Part shown: positions 49,120 to 59,025 of the stretch, in pieces
How positions within the stretch are numbered: the first letter of the stretch is position 1
Layout of the letters: every line of letters starts with the position of its first letter
Assembly: GCA_010909725.1 (NCBI GenBank)
Contig: JAACMV010000028.1
Location: 248,001 to 312,000 of the forward strand
Direction: 5' to 3'
Length of the DNA: 64,000 nucleotides
From: Picochlorum sp. 'celeri'
Lineage: Eukaryota; Chlorophyta; Trebouxiophyceae
Program-made: the position numbers and the translations under genes
Notes under the pieces: model-generated
The model's input: the letters and a program-made list of their open reading frames with translations, nothing else
Databases searched by the model: none
Told to the model about the DNA's origin: nothing

Positions 49120-51240
49120 TTACGAATCTTGGGCTTGAACGCTTGGAGCAGCTTTCCCTTTGGGTTGACTGTCCTTTTTCGGATCCCTGCTCTGCTGTCC
49201 TTTCTTGGGTCCCGGCTTTGCTGGTTTCCCTGAATGTTTGGCGTGATGAGGAGCATTCTGTGACAATCCAGGAGGTGGTGCAGCTGTCGAAATCTCTCCG
49301 TGGGGCTTCTTCTTGGAGTCCTTTTTCTTTTTGTGCCTCATAGCCGGCTTCTGTCCATCCTGATGTCTGCTTTTCGAAGGACCGGCTGCAGTTGAAGGTG
49401 GAGGGCCATCCTGTGGCTGTGTTATATTCTTATTTTTGCTATCCCTTCCTCTCCTCCCTCTTCCTCTACTATGGGGTCTGTGTGCCCTAGACTTGCCTGA
49501 GCCGCCTTTGATCTGATTGATTGATTGTTGAGTTTGCAAACTTGACTCAGGATCGACGCAGCCATCGATTGTGCTTGGCAACAAGATATCACCAAACTGG
49601 AGGGCATGTGAAGCATTTCTTTCTGCTGTGTTGATTGTATCCAATCCACCTAACAGGAGGCCTAAGCCACCTGTATGCATCTTTCCTGCATCAGAACCAA
49701 ATGTCATCAATGGCTGCTGTGGTCCCTGGCCATCCCCATTTGGCATTGAAGAGAACAGTCCAGGAGGATGCTCTGTTTTACTGAAAGAATATGCAGAGTC
49801 AGAGTCTGTCTGTAGATTATCATTGAAGCTTGGTTCATTCTCACCAAAGGATATCGGGTGCAAAGAGAGCCCTTGCAAAGAAGGAGGGATGGCATTTCTA
49901 GTTATTTCCCCCGAATATGCTTCTTCGAATTCTGAGGAAGATTTTGGCACATCGCTGATATCTGAAAGATCAGTTTCCTTCCTCATCAGAGAGCTTTCAC
50001 TTCTATCCAGAGGGGCAGCACTGGTTGTGTGCTCCACATCATTGTTGGCAATCTTTTCCCTCGAACTACTATGCCTTTTGAGAATTTTCGATGGTTTTAT
50101 TGCTTTTGAGGGCCCTTCCACGATGGTTGACTCTGCTGGGGTCTTGCTGACCACCTGAAAGTCTGGTTTGGTGATTTCCTGAGCCTCTTCTTTTTCTTTT
50201 GAGACAGTCTCATCTACTTCTTTAGGTGACTTTACTCGAGGTGGCGGCGGCGGTGGCGGAGGAGGTGGAGGAGGTGGTGGTGGCGGTGGTGGTGGAGGCT
50301 GGGCAATTGAAGAAAGATTTTGATCAGAGTTCATATCAGCATCTGAATGGGGAGCGATACGACGAAAATCTTCCGGCCTTCTTGTATGATGACGCATATA
50401 ATGAGGTTCTTTTTGATACCTAGCATCATACCTGTCCTTCTGAGGGAGAAACGAGTCTCCATTCATTCCTCCAGAAGCAAATCTTGAGTGGTCGCCAGTC
50501 CCCCTGTTCTGCAAACGGCCTTCAAATCTCGAGGGCCCCTTATAACTGTGATAGTCACCGTAATGTTCACGAAAGTTACTTTCTGATTCACTCGGGCGAT
50601 ATTGTGGAACTCTATAATGTTCGTCAAAGGACTCCATATCCTCTGGGTGTGGTCCCTTGCTTCTACCGTAGAATCGACCTTCGTTCATTGATTCCTCTTG
50701 ATCCCTTGCGTAAGCATCATCATAGTATCCATAGTGTCCTCTGTACTCAGAACGATACGGATCTCTGTCCATTCTCCTATACTCGTTCCTCCTCACTCCA
50801 CGACCATCACGATGAGGTGATTCTCCTGGCACCCTACCCTCCCAAGTTGGCTCTCTGTAACCTTGTTGTGAAGAAGGCTCCCTTGCATCTCTCCCCTCCG
50901 GATGACGACGCTCTGGCGTTGCACCCAAGTTAGGAAATTGCTCCCGGCTAGCCAGCTCTAGATTCTTCTGTCTCTCTTCTGGCAATCCTGCGCCACCCCA
51001 TGCAGGTGATGGCCGAGCTGGAATCACCCTTGGTGGCATACGGCTCCCATCATCCTGTGTCTCATGCTGAGATTCTTGATTATTCGCTTCTCCACCCGCC
51101 CACGTCGATGAGATCCCCCCAAAATACGCAGATGATTCATTTCCATTGTTTTCCTTTTTCTGACTGGGCAGGTTCACTGGCTTGGGTGCTGTCACCTTCC
51201 CCAAAGAAACCATACGCCTCTGTCTTCCACTGGCATTCAT
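49120..51240 (-). CDS. MOS1/PRRC2 (BAT2-N)-like RNA-regulatory protein
   Basis: Intronless, 706 residues, mostly disordered. The N-terminus MNASGRQRRMVSLGKVTAPK and PVNLPSQKKENNGNE carries the BAT2_N signature (LGKV..P.P.NLPS...E..G) shared by animal PRRC2 proteins and plant MODIFIER OF SNC1, which bind RNA or regulate gene expression and translation. The motif AWGGAGLPEERQKNLELASR then REQFPNLGA also fits. The middle is rich in Arg/Tyr/Asp (YRRMDRDPYRSEYRGHYGYY), then a run of 20 prolines, a Ser/Glu-rich part, and a C-terminal basic region (SRGRGRRGRDSKNKN, KKKKDSKKK). Low complexity makes family assignment depend on the N-terminal block. The start ATG at 51240 is well placed for it. Confidence 0.75.
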   Translation of the reverse strand: MNASGRQRRMVSLGKVTAPKPVNLPSQKKENNGNESSAYFGGISSTWAGGEANNQESQHETQDDGSRMPPRVIPARPSPAWGGAGLPEERQKNLELASREQFPNLGATPERRHPEGRDAREPSSQQGYREPTWEGRVPGESPHRDGRGVRRNEYRRMDRDPYRSEYRGHYGYYDDAYARDQEESMNEGRFYGRSKGPHPEDMESFDEHYRVPQYRPSESESNFREHYGDYHSYKGPSRFEGRLQNRGTGDHSRFASGGMNGDSFLPQKDRYDARYQKEPHYMRHHTRRPEDFRRIAPHSDADMNSDQNLSSIAQPPPPPPPPPPPPPPPPPPPPRVKSPKEVDETVSKEKEEAQEITKPDFQVVSKTPAESTIVEGPSKAIKPSKILKRHSSSREKIANNDVEHTTSAAPLDRSESSLMRKETDLSDISDVPKSSSEFEEAYSGEITRNAIPPSLQGLSLHPISFGENEPSFNDNLQTDSDSAYSFSKTEHPPGLFSSMPNGDGQGPQQPLMTFGSDAGKMHTGGLGLLLGGLDTINTAERNASHALQFGDILLPSTIDGCVDPESSLQTQQSINQIKGGSGKSRAHRPHSRGRGRRGRDSKNKNITQPQDGPPPSTAAGPSKSRHQDGQKPAMRHKKKKDSKKKPHGEISTAAPPPGLSQNAPHHAKHSGKPAKPGPKKGQQSRDPKKDSQPKGKAAPSVQAQDS
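50239..50298 (-). repeat. GGN trinucleotide tract encoding 20 prolines
   Basis: Sixty bases of imperfect GGT/GGC/GGA repeats on the plus strand read as 20 consecutive proline codons inside the MOS1-like frame, flanked by Gln and Arg. The codons are mixed (CCA, CCT, CCC/CCG), so the run is probably selected at protein level rather than a fresh microsatellite. It may vary in length between strains. Confidence 0.9.
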
Positions 51241-52147
51241 TTTTCTCTAACTACTATTCGCTCCCTAGAAATAGTCGAGAGTACCTGCAAATTCGCATAG
51301 CATGGGATCAAAAACATACCAGCAGTGGCAACCAGACCTGGACTAGTCGTGTACGACAGCCACGACTCTCAGGTTGGATGGATAGACTATACCATGCATC
51401 AATATATACACCCCAAACCACTGCAGTGCTACTTCTAGCCACACAAACCCCAAACCACTCGATGATACACACCACGGATCTCCCCTTCAAAATTACCATT
51501 CACCTGTCCAACCCTTTCGACTTGAGAGGTCCTCTTTACCACCATAAACAAATATAACCTCGTTCAGTAGTATCCCTGAGTGAAATACGCACCTACTCCC
51601 CAAAGAATGCCTTGCCAAAAGTCGCCCACGGGCCTTTCAATCTCTTTCCAAGAGCTCACTAGGTAGCCCAGGTTAGATACAAAGTCCACTTTTATCAATA
51701 TATGTAAATCAATGGTGCAAATTGAAACCAACTGCGCTCTATGGTTCTGTAGAACAGTTCTGGAGGCGACACTGTGGCAAAACGAATCAGCCAAGCCTTG
51801 CGTTCTAGAACACCAATCCAAGGACAGATACTGAGAAATTTACTTCTCTTAATTCATTGAAATTGCAATAGGCATCAGCCGTGTTGATCTGTAATCATGA
51901 TGATGAGGACCACGGCGTGGCATCCAATTGGGCTGCAGGCAGCCCTCTCGGAGAGGGCTCAGATCAAGTCAACTTGAAATCCTTCAAAAGGGCATTGCAG
52001 CATCTCATGAAATGAAGAAGAGTGCTGTCAGAATCTTGAATAGTCGGTTCTGAATACAAATATCGCACTATCTGTGAGAAAACTACAAGGAACAGGCAGA
52101 CTGTCGCACTCGGTGTTTATTTATATACGAGACTGGGGCTTTACTGG
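51241..52147. other. interval between MOS1-like and Tim17-family genes
   Basis: About 900 bases between divergent genes. Long-looking plus-strand frames at 51000-51557 are shadows of the MOS1-like gene or lack signatures. I see no repeat or RNA gene. It should contain two promoters. Confidence 0.4.
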
Positions 52148-52837
52148 ATGAAGGATACAGACGATTCGGCGATACTTCATTTGGAAGTAGGTGATAGCCT
52201 TGCTAGTAGCAATACGAAGGGTAGAGGTAACCGGAGGAAGTTTCCAGTGGTGGACTCTGACCAAGTTCGTACTCTTGTGGACAAGACTCCACTCTCCGGA
52301 GAAGCGAATGAATCTGAGTTGGTGTTTCGAACTCCCTGTACGGTATCTGGATTGGGTGCAGGGTGCAGCAGTGGAATTCTAGGGTTTGTGTTTGGATTTG
52401 GTGGGTACTGGCTGAAAGAGAGACGCAGAGGGGTATTGAAGCAGGCTCTCAAAGGTGGATTGAGTTCTGCGAAAACATTTGCTGTATTAGGAGGTTTGTA
52501 TACAGGAGTGACGTGTTTTATGACGAGACTGAGGAAGAAGAGTGATGCCTTGAATTCTGGAGCTGCTGGATGCTCCACTGGGTTAGTGCTTGGATGGAGC
52601 AGCGGAGGGCATGTTGCTGCAATTCAGAATTGTATCATGTTTGGACTGTTCTCGTACTTTTTGGACAATGTTTCTGATGGGGATGCAGTTGCCTCTGAAA
52701 TTGGTGCAAGGCATTGTGCGGGGAGACGGAGCAAGCTGTTGCCCAGAGATCAATCAATGTCAGCTAAAGAATGGTTACAGCCCTGCCTGTCAATCTCTTA
52801 TTTCAATTCATTTTCACCATATTTCTCGGAATCATGA
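52148..52837 (+). CDS. Tim17/Tim22/Tim23-family membrane protein
   Basis: Intronless model, 229 residues. The first ~65 residues are hydrophilic. The family core follows: [89 protein letters not shown] and [11 protein letters not shown]. The glycine-rich helices and the R..D..N...AGC..G signature define the Tim17/22/23/PMP24 superfamily, which includes mitochondrial and plastid inner-membrane translocase subunits. Which translocase it serves cannot be told. After residue ~185 the sequence stops looking conserved, and the frame overlaps the 3' end of TrpRS by 35 bases, so a small intron near 52705-52750 may change the C-terminus. Confidence 0.82.
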   Translation: MKDTDDSAILHLEVGDSLASSNTKGRGNRRKFPVVDSDQVRTLVDKTPLSGEANESELVFRTPCTVSGLGAGCSSGILGFVFGFGGYWLKERRRGVLKQALKGGLSSAKTFAVLGGLYTGVTCFMTRLRKKSDALNSGAAGCSTGLVLGWSSGGHVAAIQNCIMFGLFSYFLDNVSDGDAVASEIGARHCAGRRSKLLPRDQSMSAKEWLQPCLSISYFNSFSPYFSES

Positions 52838-54061
52838 ATGCATCAACTATATCTTCTGTAACAGATGCCCGTGCATGCTGATGTCTTGTGACAATGTCTA
52901 TGAGGAGGCTAGAGAGAATGGACTTGATTTCTACGGTTAGCATCTCGCCAGATGAATATCGTTTTCCAATATCTGATAGTTCGGCATCATCTTCCATGAA
53001 AAAGTTGAGCCATTTCCAAGAAACATCAGTATCTAAATTTGCACCCTTCTCCCTGTGCTCTTCAACTGTGACACCTCCCCCACTAAAGACATATTTGTTT
53101 ACTTTGTTCTTTATGGTTTTGGGATCATCTGATACATAAATAGCCGATGATTCGTCTGAGGCACTCATTTTGCCATTCTCTCCTTGCATTGCAGGGAAAA
53201 ACCTTGCCTCTATCAAGGCTGGTTTCAAAAATCCAAGACGCGGGGCAACATCTCTAGTCATTCTAAAATATGGATCCTGGTCAATAGCACATGGTATCAG
53301 ACAACGAATATCCTTCCGTGTGCCGAACATGTGAGGAAATGACGTTGGGAATGATGGTGCTGCCTGCACAGCTGGAAATGAAATCTTTCCAATGTAGTCA
53401 TCTGTTGAGAATCCAAATATCCCTCGAATTTGATTCATAGTAACACATCTTTGTAAAGATACTACATTTCTGTAGAACTCGCCTCCCATATACTCAAAAT
53501 CTGAGAAGATGAATGTCTTTGAAACATCAAATCCACATGCAATAATGTCTTTAATATTCTCTCTTGCTAATTTCCTTGCCTGCTCGATGGTCAGATTTTT
53601 CCATAAATACTTCTCATCGTCCGTCACTTGGATAACTAATGGTACGTTAAATGCATCCTGAAGCCATTTCGTGAACATGAAAGGGATCAAATGTCCCAAG
53701 TGGAGGGCTTCAGAGGATGGACCCTGGAGAGCAAAAAAGTCATATGTTCCGTTAGATACCCAACCGAAAGCTCGTTTCAAACAAGTTCAAAACTCACCCT
53801 GCCCGTGTAGAGGTAGAAAGGCTCTCCTTTTTCGTATGCGTCCAGCAATTCCTCCAAGTCCCTGTGCGCAAAGAAGACTCGTCGCTTCAAAAATGGATGG
53901 CTTGGCACGCCAGTTACCTTTTCAATCCTTTCAATCAGTTCCTGATGAATGGTTTGACATCCAAACTGTTCGACAAGCTTATTGTAATCAATTCTTCCGT
54001 CTGCGCCTCCACTCACGTCCCAAGGAGTCACCACTTGTTCTGTGCTCTTCTGATCCTCCAT
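52803..54061 (-). CDS. WARS: tryptophanyl-tRNA synthetase, cytosolic type
   Basis: Class Ic synthetase charging tRNA-Trp. Two minus-strand exons (54061-53798, 53723-52803) give 394 residues. The start [16 protein letters not shown] leads to [33 protein letters not shown] and [10 protein letters not shown]; the intron removal gives [20 protein letters not shown] with the HIGH-like HLGH. Then [14 protein letters not shown], the ATP-site [19 protein letters not shown], and the KMSKS-like [13 protein letters not shown], all hallmarks of the eukaryotic/archaeal form. The open frame continues upstream to an ATG at 54268, which would add 69 residues without clear transit character; I prefer the internal start, where similarity begins. 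It overlaps the convergent Tim17-family frame. Confidence 0.95.
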
Positions 54062-54974
54062 GGCTCGTGCTTTCGCCCAGAAAGAAATCTGCGTACTCAA
54101 AGATTTTATGTATTTGCATCTGTGTCTTCGGATAGCGCTGCCTTTGTTCGAATTCCTTACGCATGGACTGCCACATCTGTAGTAAGGATGGGTTTTCTCA
54201 TCCAGTGTGCTGACTGGATGAAAATGCGCCTCTTCAACGCTCTTGCCACCATCTCGGAAGGTGCACATGACTTCAAATCATGAAGTAGGTATGTCAAGAA
54301 CAGTGCGTCATCGCGGGTTCCGTCAGACATCATCGTATCGAACCCTGTCACACACCTGCTAGAGTGCTCCCTTTTGCAATTCTAGGACATGTGATATCCT
54401 CACGCACCTAGTCCTCTGTAGTCTTACAGTGTATTAGAAAACGAAAAGTGTCCAATGATTGACGCAATTCCTTTCTATGATTCAGGAATAAGGACTTCAG
54501 CAGACTTGATAGCCTTTCCAAAAGTCATCAGGGAGAGTTGTTCTGATACAAGCATTTTTCTCAATGACTGGCGATTCTCCGTCTGTTGTCCGTGCAATCC
54601 ATGAATCAATGGATATCATTCATGGTGTTTCAATTTTGGAGTGTCGGTGATTCATGTTGTTGTCGTCCACCAAAGAAATCACCTGATATCAAATCAGGCA
54701 CCTGACTTGCAGGGGGTCATGAGGGGCGCTCATGAGCGTTGACCATCGGTCCTTAGGGTCAGCATTCCCAAGAGCCCGACTGCAACCGGATCAAAGAGAT
54801 ATAAAATTACTTGATAGTATTTTAAGGAGTCCTGTGTCCGTTTGAAACCAGATAAGATACTGCCGTGCCACGGATTCGTGAAACAGATTCCAGCCCAAAA
54901 GTCAACAAAGCAACGCATTTCACTCGTCGAATACATTTCAGACATATCGGTGCATATAATAGGCCATAAATAAT
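54062..54974. other. divergent promoter region, TrpRS / ORP-like
   Basis: About 900 bases between divergent genes. The first 207 bases (to 54268) are an open in-frame extension upstream of TrpRS that could be an alternative N-terminus. The rest has no recognisable gene; minus-strand frames at 54730-55184 lack signatures. Confidence 0.4.
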
Positions 54975-56417
54975 ATGAGTTCTCGCATTTCTGAAGCGAG
55001 AAAGATTGTGTACAGGAATGATCATCATGCGCTGCTCAGCAAGCTGTTGCTGAAGGCGGAGAAGTCCCCAGACTCCTTGGAACGGATGCTCGCGGTGACT
55101 AGACTGGTACTCACATTTATATCTCAAATAGTCAAGCCTGGGAAAAGATCTCAGGATATCCCTACTGTGGTGCTGGGAGAGCATTATTTATCACACAGGG
55201 AAATGGGTGAAGAGTTGCACAGGGGGGATCATACGAGGTCGTATCTTCAGGAATTGTGTGCCTATGATCCGGTAGAGGCACCTATCAGACCACGTGCATA
55301 CTACGATGAAGGTCATTCAGAAGTAGCGACGTGCACTGTGCGTGTGATACCGCGAGCATGCGCCAAGCTCAGGCGGGAAGGCATACTTTTGGGAGGGACT
55401 GGTCAATCATACATTGAGATTGCAATGGAAGGTCAGGGAAAGATTCGTTATCCACGCCACGACGAGGAGTACGAGTTTGAATTGCCTTCTGTTATTTTAA
55501 ATGATCCGTTAGCCGGAACATGTACCATTGATTTGGATGGTGTTGTGGAGATTGATTGTCAGGCGACAGGCTTGCGCACAGAACTGAAATTCAAGCCGTG
55601 GAGAGGCGAATACGTCAAAGGTGAAGTGAAGAGTCTTTTAGGGAGTGGTATGCAGACTGTGGCACATATCGAAGGGCATTGGGATGCAGATGTATCTGTT
55701 CACAGCGTCACTGGTGATGCCACTGGAGTCGTCTTTTCGACATCAGAAGACCCACCAAAACTGCAGATTCCCCCCATGATCAACCTGGCCGATCCGGGGC
55801 CTCAAACAATAAGGAGATTATGGGTGTCTATTCTTGAAAGTATTTTATATTGTGAGCAACAGAATATGACTGGCAGTTCAGCCAAAAAACTGAATGAAGT
55901 TGTGACAGGCATCTCATCATTGCTCAGAAAATCCCTCATGTATGAGGTTCCCGATAATCCTCAAGGGTGCGTTTGATCTGATGAATGTTGTTCTCATATC
56001 TGTACTATAACGAGATCACTAATGATTTCATATCATTTGTAGGCGGTCTGGCGTGCCAGTCTCAGGGAAGGGCGATGAGCCTGGATCACACCTTGCAACA
56101 GCTCTTGACAATAGGCCAATACCACCCGTCTGCAAGATCCAACGAGGGATGGGTAGGTTTCTTACATATCAGCTTTTTTATTCTGTCCAAACTATATCAT
56201 TTCAGGCTTTGGAGCACGAAAAGTCAATTTTGCCGACCAATTCGAGAGTCCCACAACAATCCTCATAACCTTTCATTCACAGCAATGCATGCTTCATGGC
56301 AAAAGTGCTCCTTCGTCTGAAAAAGCAGCTGAATTCATCAGAGACATAAGAAATCTTACTGGAATAAGAAAGTGTTGTGAGCATAAGATCATAAAACAGG
56401 TTGACTTTGGTCATTGA
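54975..56417 (+). CDS. divergent oxysterol-binding-related protein (ORP)-like
   Basis: ORPs move or sense sterols and phosphoinositides at membrane contact sites. Three exons (54975-55966, 56043-56152, 56206-56417) give 437 residues. The pattern LERMLAVTRLVLTFISQIVK, then IPTVVLGEHYLSH, occupies the place of the ORP 'KPFNPxLGETYE' block. Then comes a typical beta-barrel run (ELPSVILNDPLAGTCTIDLD, GVVEIDCQATGLRTELKFKP, VAHIEGHWDADVSV), matching the ORP order of G, I..tG..c.l.FK and G.W. The EQVSHHPP fingerprint is missing (DEGHSEVATCTV in its place). The C-terminal ~120 residues (KVNFADQFESPTTILITFHS..., ending KQVDFGH) match no ORP ending I know. Family assignment is moderate; the exon model, which closes in frame, is better supported. 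Confidence 0.55.
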
Positions 56418-56853
56418 CATGAACACACACAAGAAGAGTTCAGGTATTCCTTTCAGGGAAATATTTTATACCGTGTAACAAACAAAGACGTTAATCTACG
56501 TAGATAATGCATCTTCGTTCCAACCAGCGAGGGTCTACAGGCCTGCCACGCATACATATAGTCTATCAATCTGCAATGTATCCTGATCGATCCACAGATT
56601 CTGTTTCAACAGAACGTTGACGTTCTGAGAACAATCCAAGAAGATCACGTCATGCATGCATGGCGCTCAATGAAACTGGACAGAATTTGCGGATTAAAAT
56701 GGAACGGAATGCCTTGTTGGATTTTAAAATAAATTCACATAAATCTAGTTAGTACTCAGATGTAGGATTCACGGGATATTATTGCTCAAGGTGGTTGCAG
56801 AGAAGTATATCTGCTCCCGTCAGTTCTGATCGGGAGACAGCTTGGAGAGCAGG
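56418..56853. other. interval between ORP-like and antiporter genes
   Basis: About 440 bases on the same strand, A/T-rich. The frame before the antiporter ATG contains a stop, so no earlier in-frame start exists without splicing. No other feature seen. Confidence 0.4.
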
Positions 56854-58904
56854 ATGCCTTTACATTGCCGAACACGCTACTGGAAACAATTCATTAAAAC
56901 TCTCAAGTCTGTCTTGGGTCGCCAGAAAGGTACAGTCGCATTTGTTGAAACGAAAGTGCTACAACATGTCATTATGAACCTTGCTTTGTAGACACATATA
57001 TCGACCTCTCTTTTCTAATTCTGGCTCTTGTGACGTATGGAGTACTATTTTTTGGGCTTGGAAAAGTATTTCTCCCATCCAATGAAGGTTGGGCGGCCCT
57101 ACTCCTCTGGGCAGGGGCAATTCTTGGTGGATACATTGCAAACGTTTGTTTCCTGCCACGGATAGTTGGGATGCTTGTTGCAGGAATGGTGTTAATCAAT
57201 ATCCCATGGAGTGCTATAGATTCATTTCCTTACAAATGGGGTGTTCAATTTCGTGCTGCTGCGTTGGCCACAATATTTCTTCGTTGCGGTCTGGAACTAA
57301 GCTTTCCTGCTTTGAAGAAATTCAAGTACCCATCTGGTAAGTTGGCCATTATTCCGGGGCTTTTAGAGGCTGTGTTTGATGCTGGTTTAGGTGTCGCGTT
57401 TTTTGGAATGCCTTTTACCCTCTCTCTCACGATGGGGTTCATATTGAAAGCAGTTGGTCCTGGACTTATTGTACCACAAATGTTTCGGTTGCAACAGCAG
57501 GGGCTGGGCACCGACCAAGACATTCCTATCGTTATAGTGATCGCTGCTTCTTTTGATGATATTGTGGCGATAACTGGCTATGCCATTTTCAGTACGATAG
57601 CCATTCAGCCAGATGAGAGTTCGTCAGAGTCTGTGAACTCTGCTTGGTCCATTGCATCTGGCCCAGTCCAGGTTATTCTTGGAGTGATATCGGGGATTTT
57701 AGGTGGCTATGTCTTATCTATTACTCGTATATGGAACACACAGCTCAAGCGATTCCTGATTTTGTTTTTCACGGGATTGTTTTTGATGTTCTTCTTTGAG
57801 TATTGGGAGTTGCTCTCTGGTGGGGCACTTGGAGCACTCTTCACGAGCCTGGTAGGATCAAATTTTTGGGAAAATGGCTCTCCAAAATGGTTTTCTCTTG
57901 GACCCAGTTTTGTGTATGGTCCAGAGTGTGAGAGATGGATGAGCCTGATATGGAGGTGGGTCATGGAACCAATGCTGTTTTCTACAGTAGGCGCACTTTT
58001 GAACTTTAATCAGATTGCGGGAGGAACAGTGCCCAAAGCTATTGCTATTGTGTGTCTAGGTGTTGTCGTGAGAATGCTGATTACATTCATGACCATGTGT
58101 GGTTCTGGTTTCTCAATCAAAGAAAAACTATTTTTTGCCTTTGCTTGGACCCCCAAAGCAACAGTGCAAGCTGCGCTATCAGCAGCGCCGTTAACATTGA
58201 TACAGAAATATAAAGAGGGAGCGGAGGATTATGATACCTGGGTCCAGTGGGGAAACGATATACTCACGACAGGGCTTTTTGCAATCCTCATATGTGGGAC
58301 CTTGGGCACTCTTGCTGCCCATGTCAGCTCAAAAGTTTTGCTTAAACAAGGCACAAAATCTAGACTTTCGATCGAGGAACACAGCAAGATGTCCAAAAGA
58401 AAAAGTGACGAGTCTCAGAGGATAGAAGAGGTAGATACTGCGGACGGTATCCACAGAATACCGATTCCACAAGGTAGCTCAAAGCCACTCCAAAGAACCA
58501 GGTCAGCAGATGAGATTGATGCAAGCGTACCTTCAAGCAGCCTTTCTCGCTTGATACCTGGAAGAGATCTAGCAATGATTGAAGAATATGTGGATGCAAT
58601 AGAACAGTTGACATGCGCGACACATGCCAAAGAGCACGATGTTCCAAGGGAGGAACTTTTGAGATTGTCGGGGCATGTTCTCTCCATTCAAAAGGTGTGT
58701 TTCCTTGCAGTCACATGGTTTCAATATTGTACCGCAGCCTCATGACTTGTCGTGTTGTGCATACAGAGAATCGAACAAGAGATTGGAGCTCGCGAGCCAT
58801 CTGTGAGGGAGCTCTTTAGATCGGCAATTCGTCGACGGAGTATGCAGCCTCAGAAGAGTGTCACCCAACCCGCTCCATCAACCACTGCCATCGACCATGG
58901 ATGA
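56854..58904 (+). CDS. Na+/H+ antiporter, NHA/SLC9B (CPA) type
   Basis: Secondary cation/proton antiporter. Three exons (56854-56929, 56992-58694, 58767-58904) give 638 residues. After a basic N-terminus (MPLHCRTRYWKQFIKTLKSV) come about 12 membrane helices: LSFLILALVTYGVLFFGLGK, GWAALLLWAGAILGGYIANV, PRIVGMLVAGMVLINIPWSA, FRAAALATIFLRCGLELSFP, GLLEAVFDAGLGVAFFGMPF, LTMGFILKAVGPGLIVPQMF. The transport-site loop is VIAASFDDIVAITGYAIF, with the double aspartate typical of electrogenic CPA2/NHA exchangers. The C-terminal ~170 residues are cytosolic, with Ser/Arg-rich sites (LQRTRSADE) and a coiled end. The last exon was located by splice sites (AAG/AGA) and ends TTAIDHG. No targeting peptide, so plasma or vacuolar membrane. 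Confidence 0.92.
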
Positions 58905-59025
58905 CGACCATGGATGGCCAGAGATGGACCCCGAGACTGGCAGTTTCCACGCGTAGAGCCAATGTTTGAATTGTATAACAATTCTTGTAAAGAAACTATC
59001 TTTTTGCTAACATTGTGCAAGCAAA

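Noticed and set aside
51000..51557. 185-codon open frame on the plus strand
   Set aside because: It lies mostly opposite the MOS1-like coding sequence, has no signature and begins inside that gene; taken as a shadow.
54062..54268. N-terminal extension of TrpRS to the upstream ATG
   Set aside because: The extra 69 residues lack a targeting pattern and similarity to the family begins at the later Met; kept only as an alternative.
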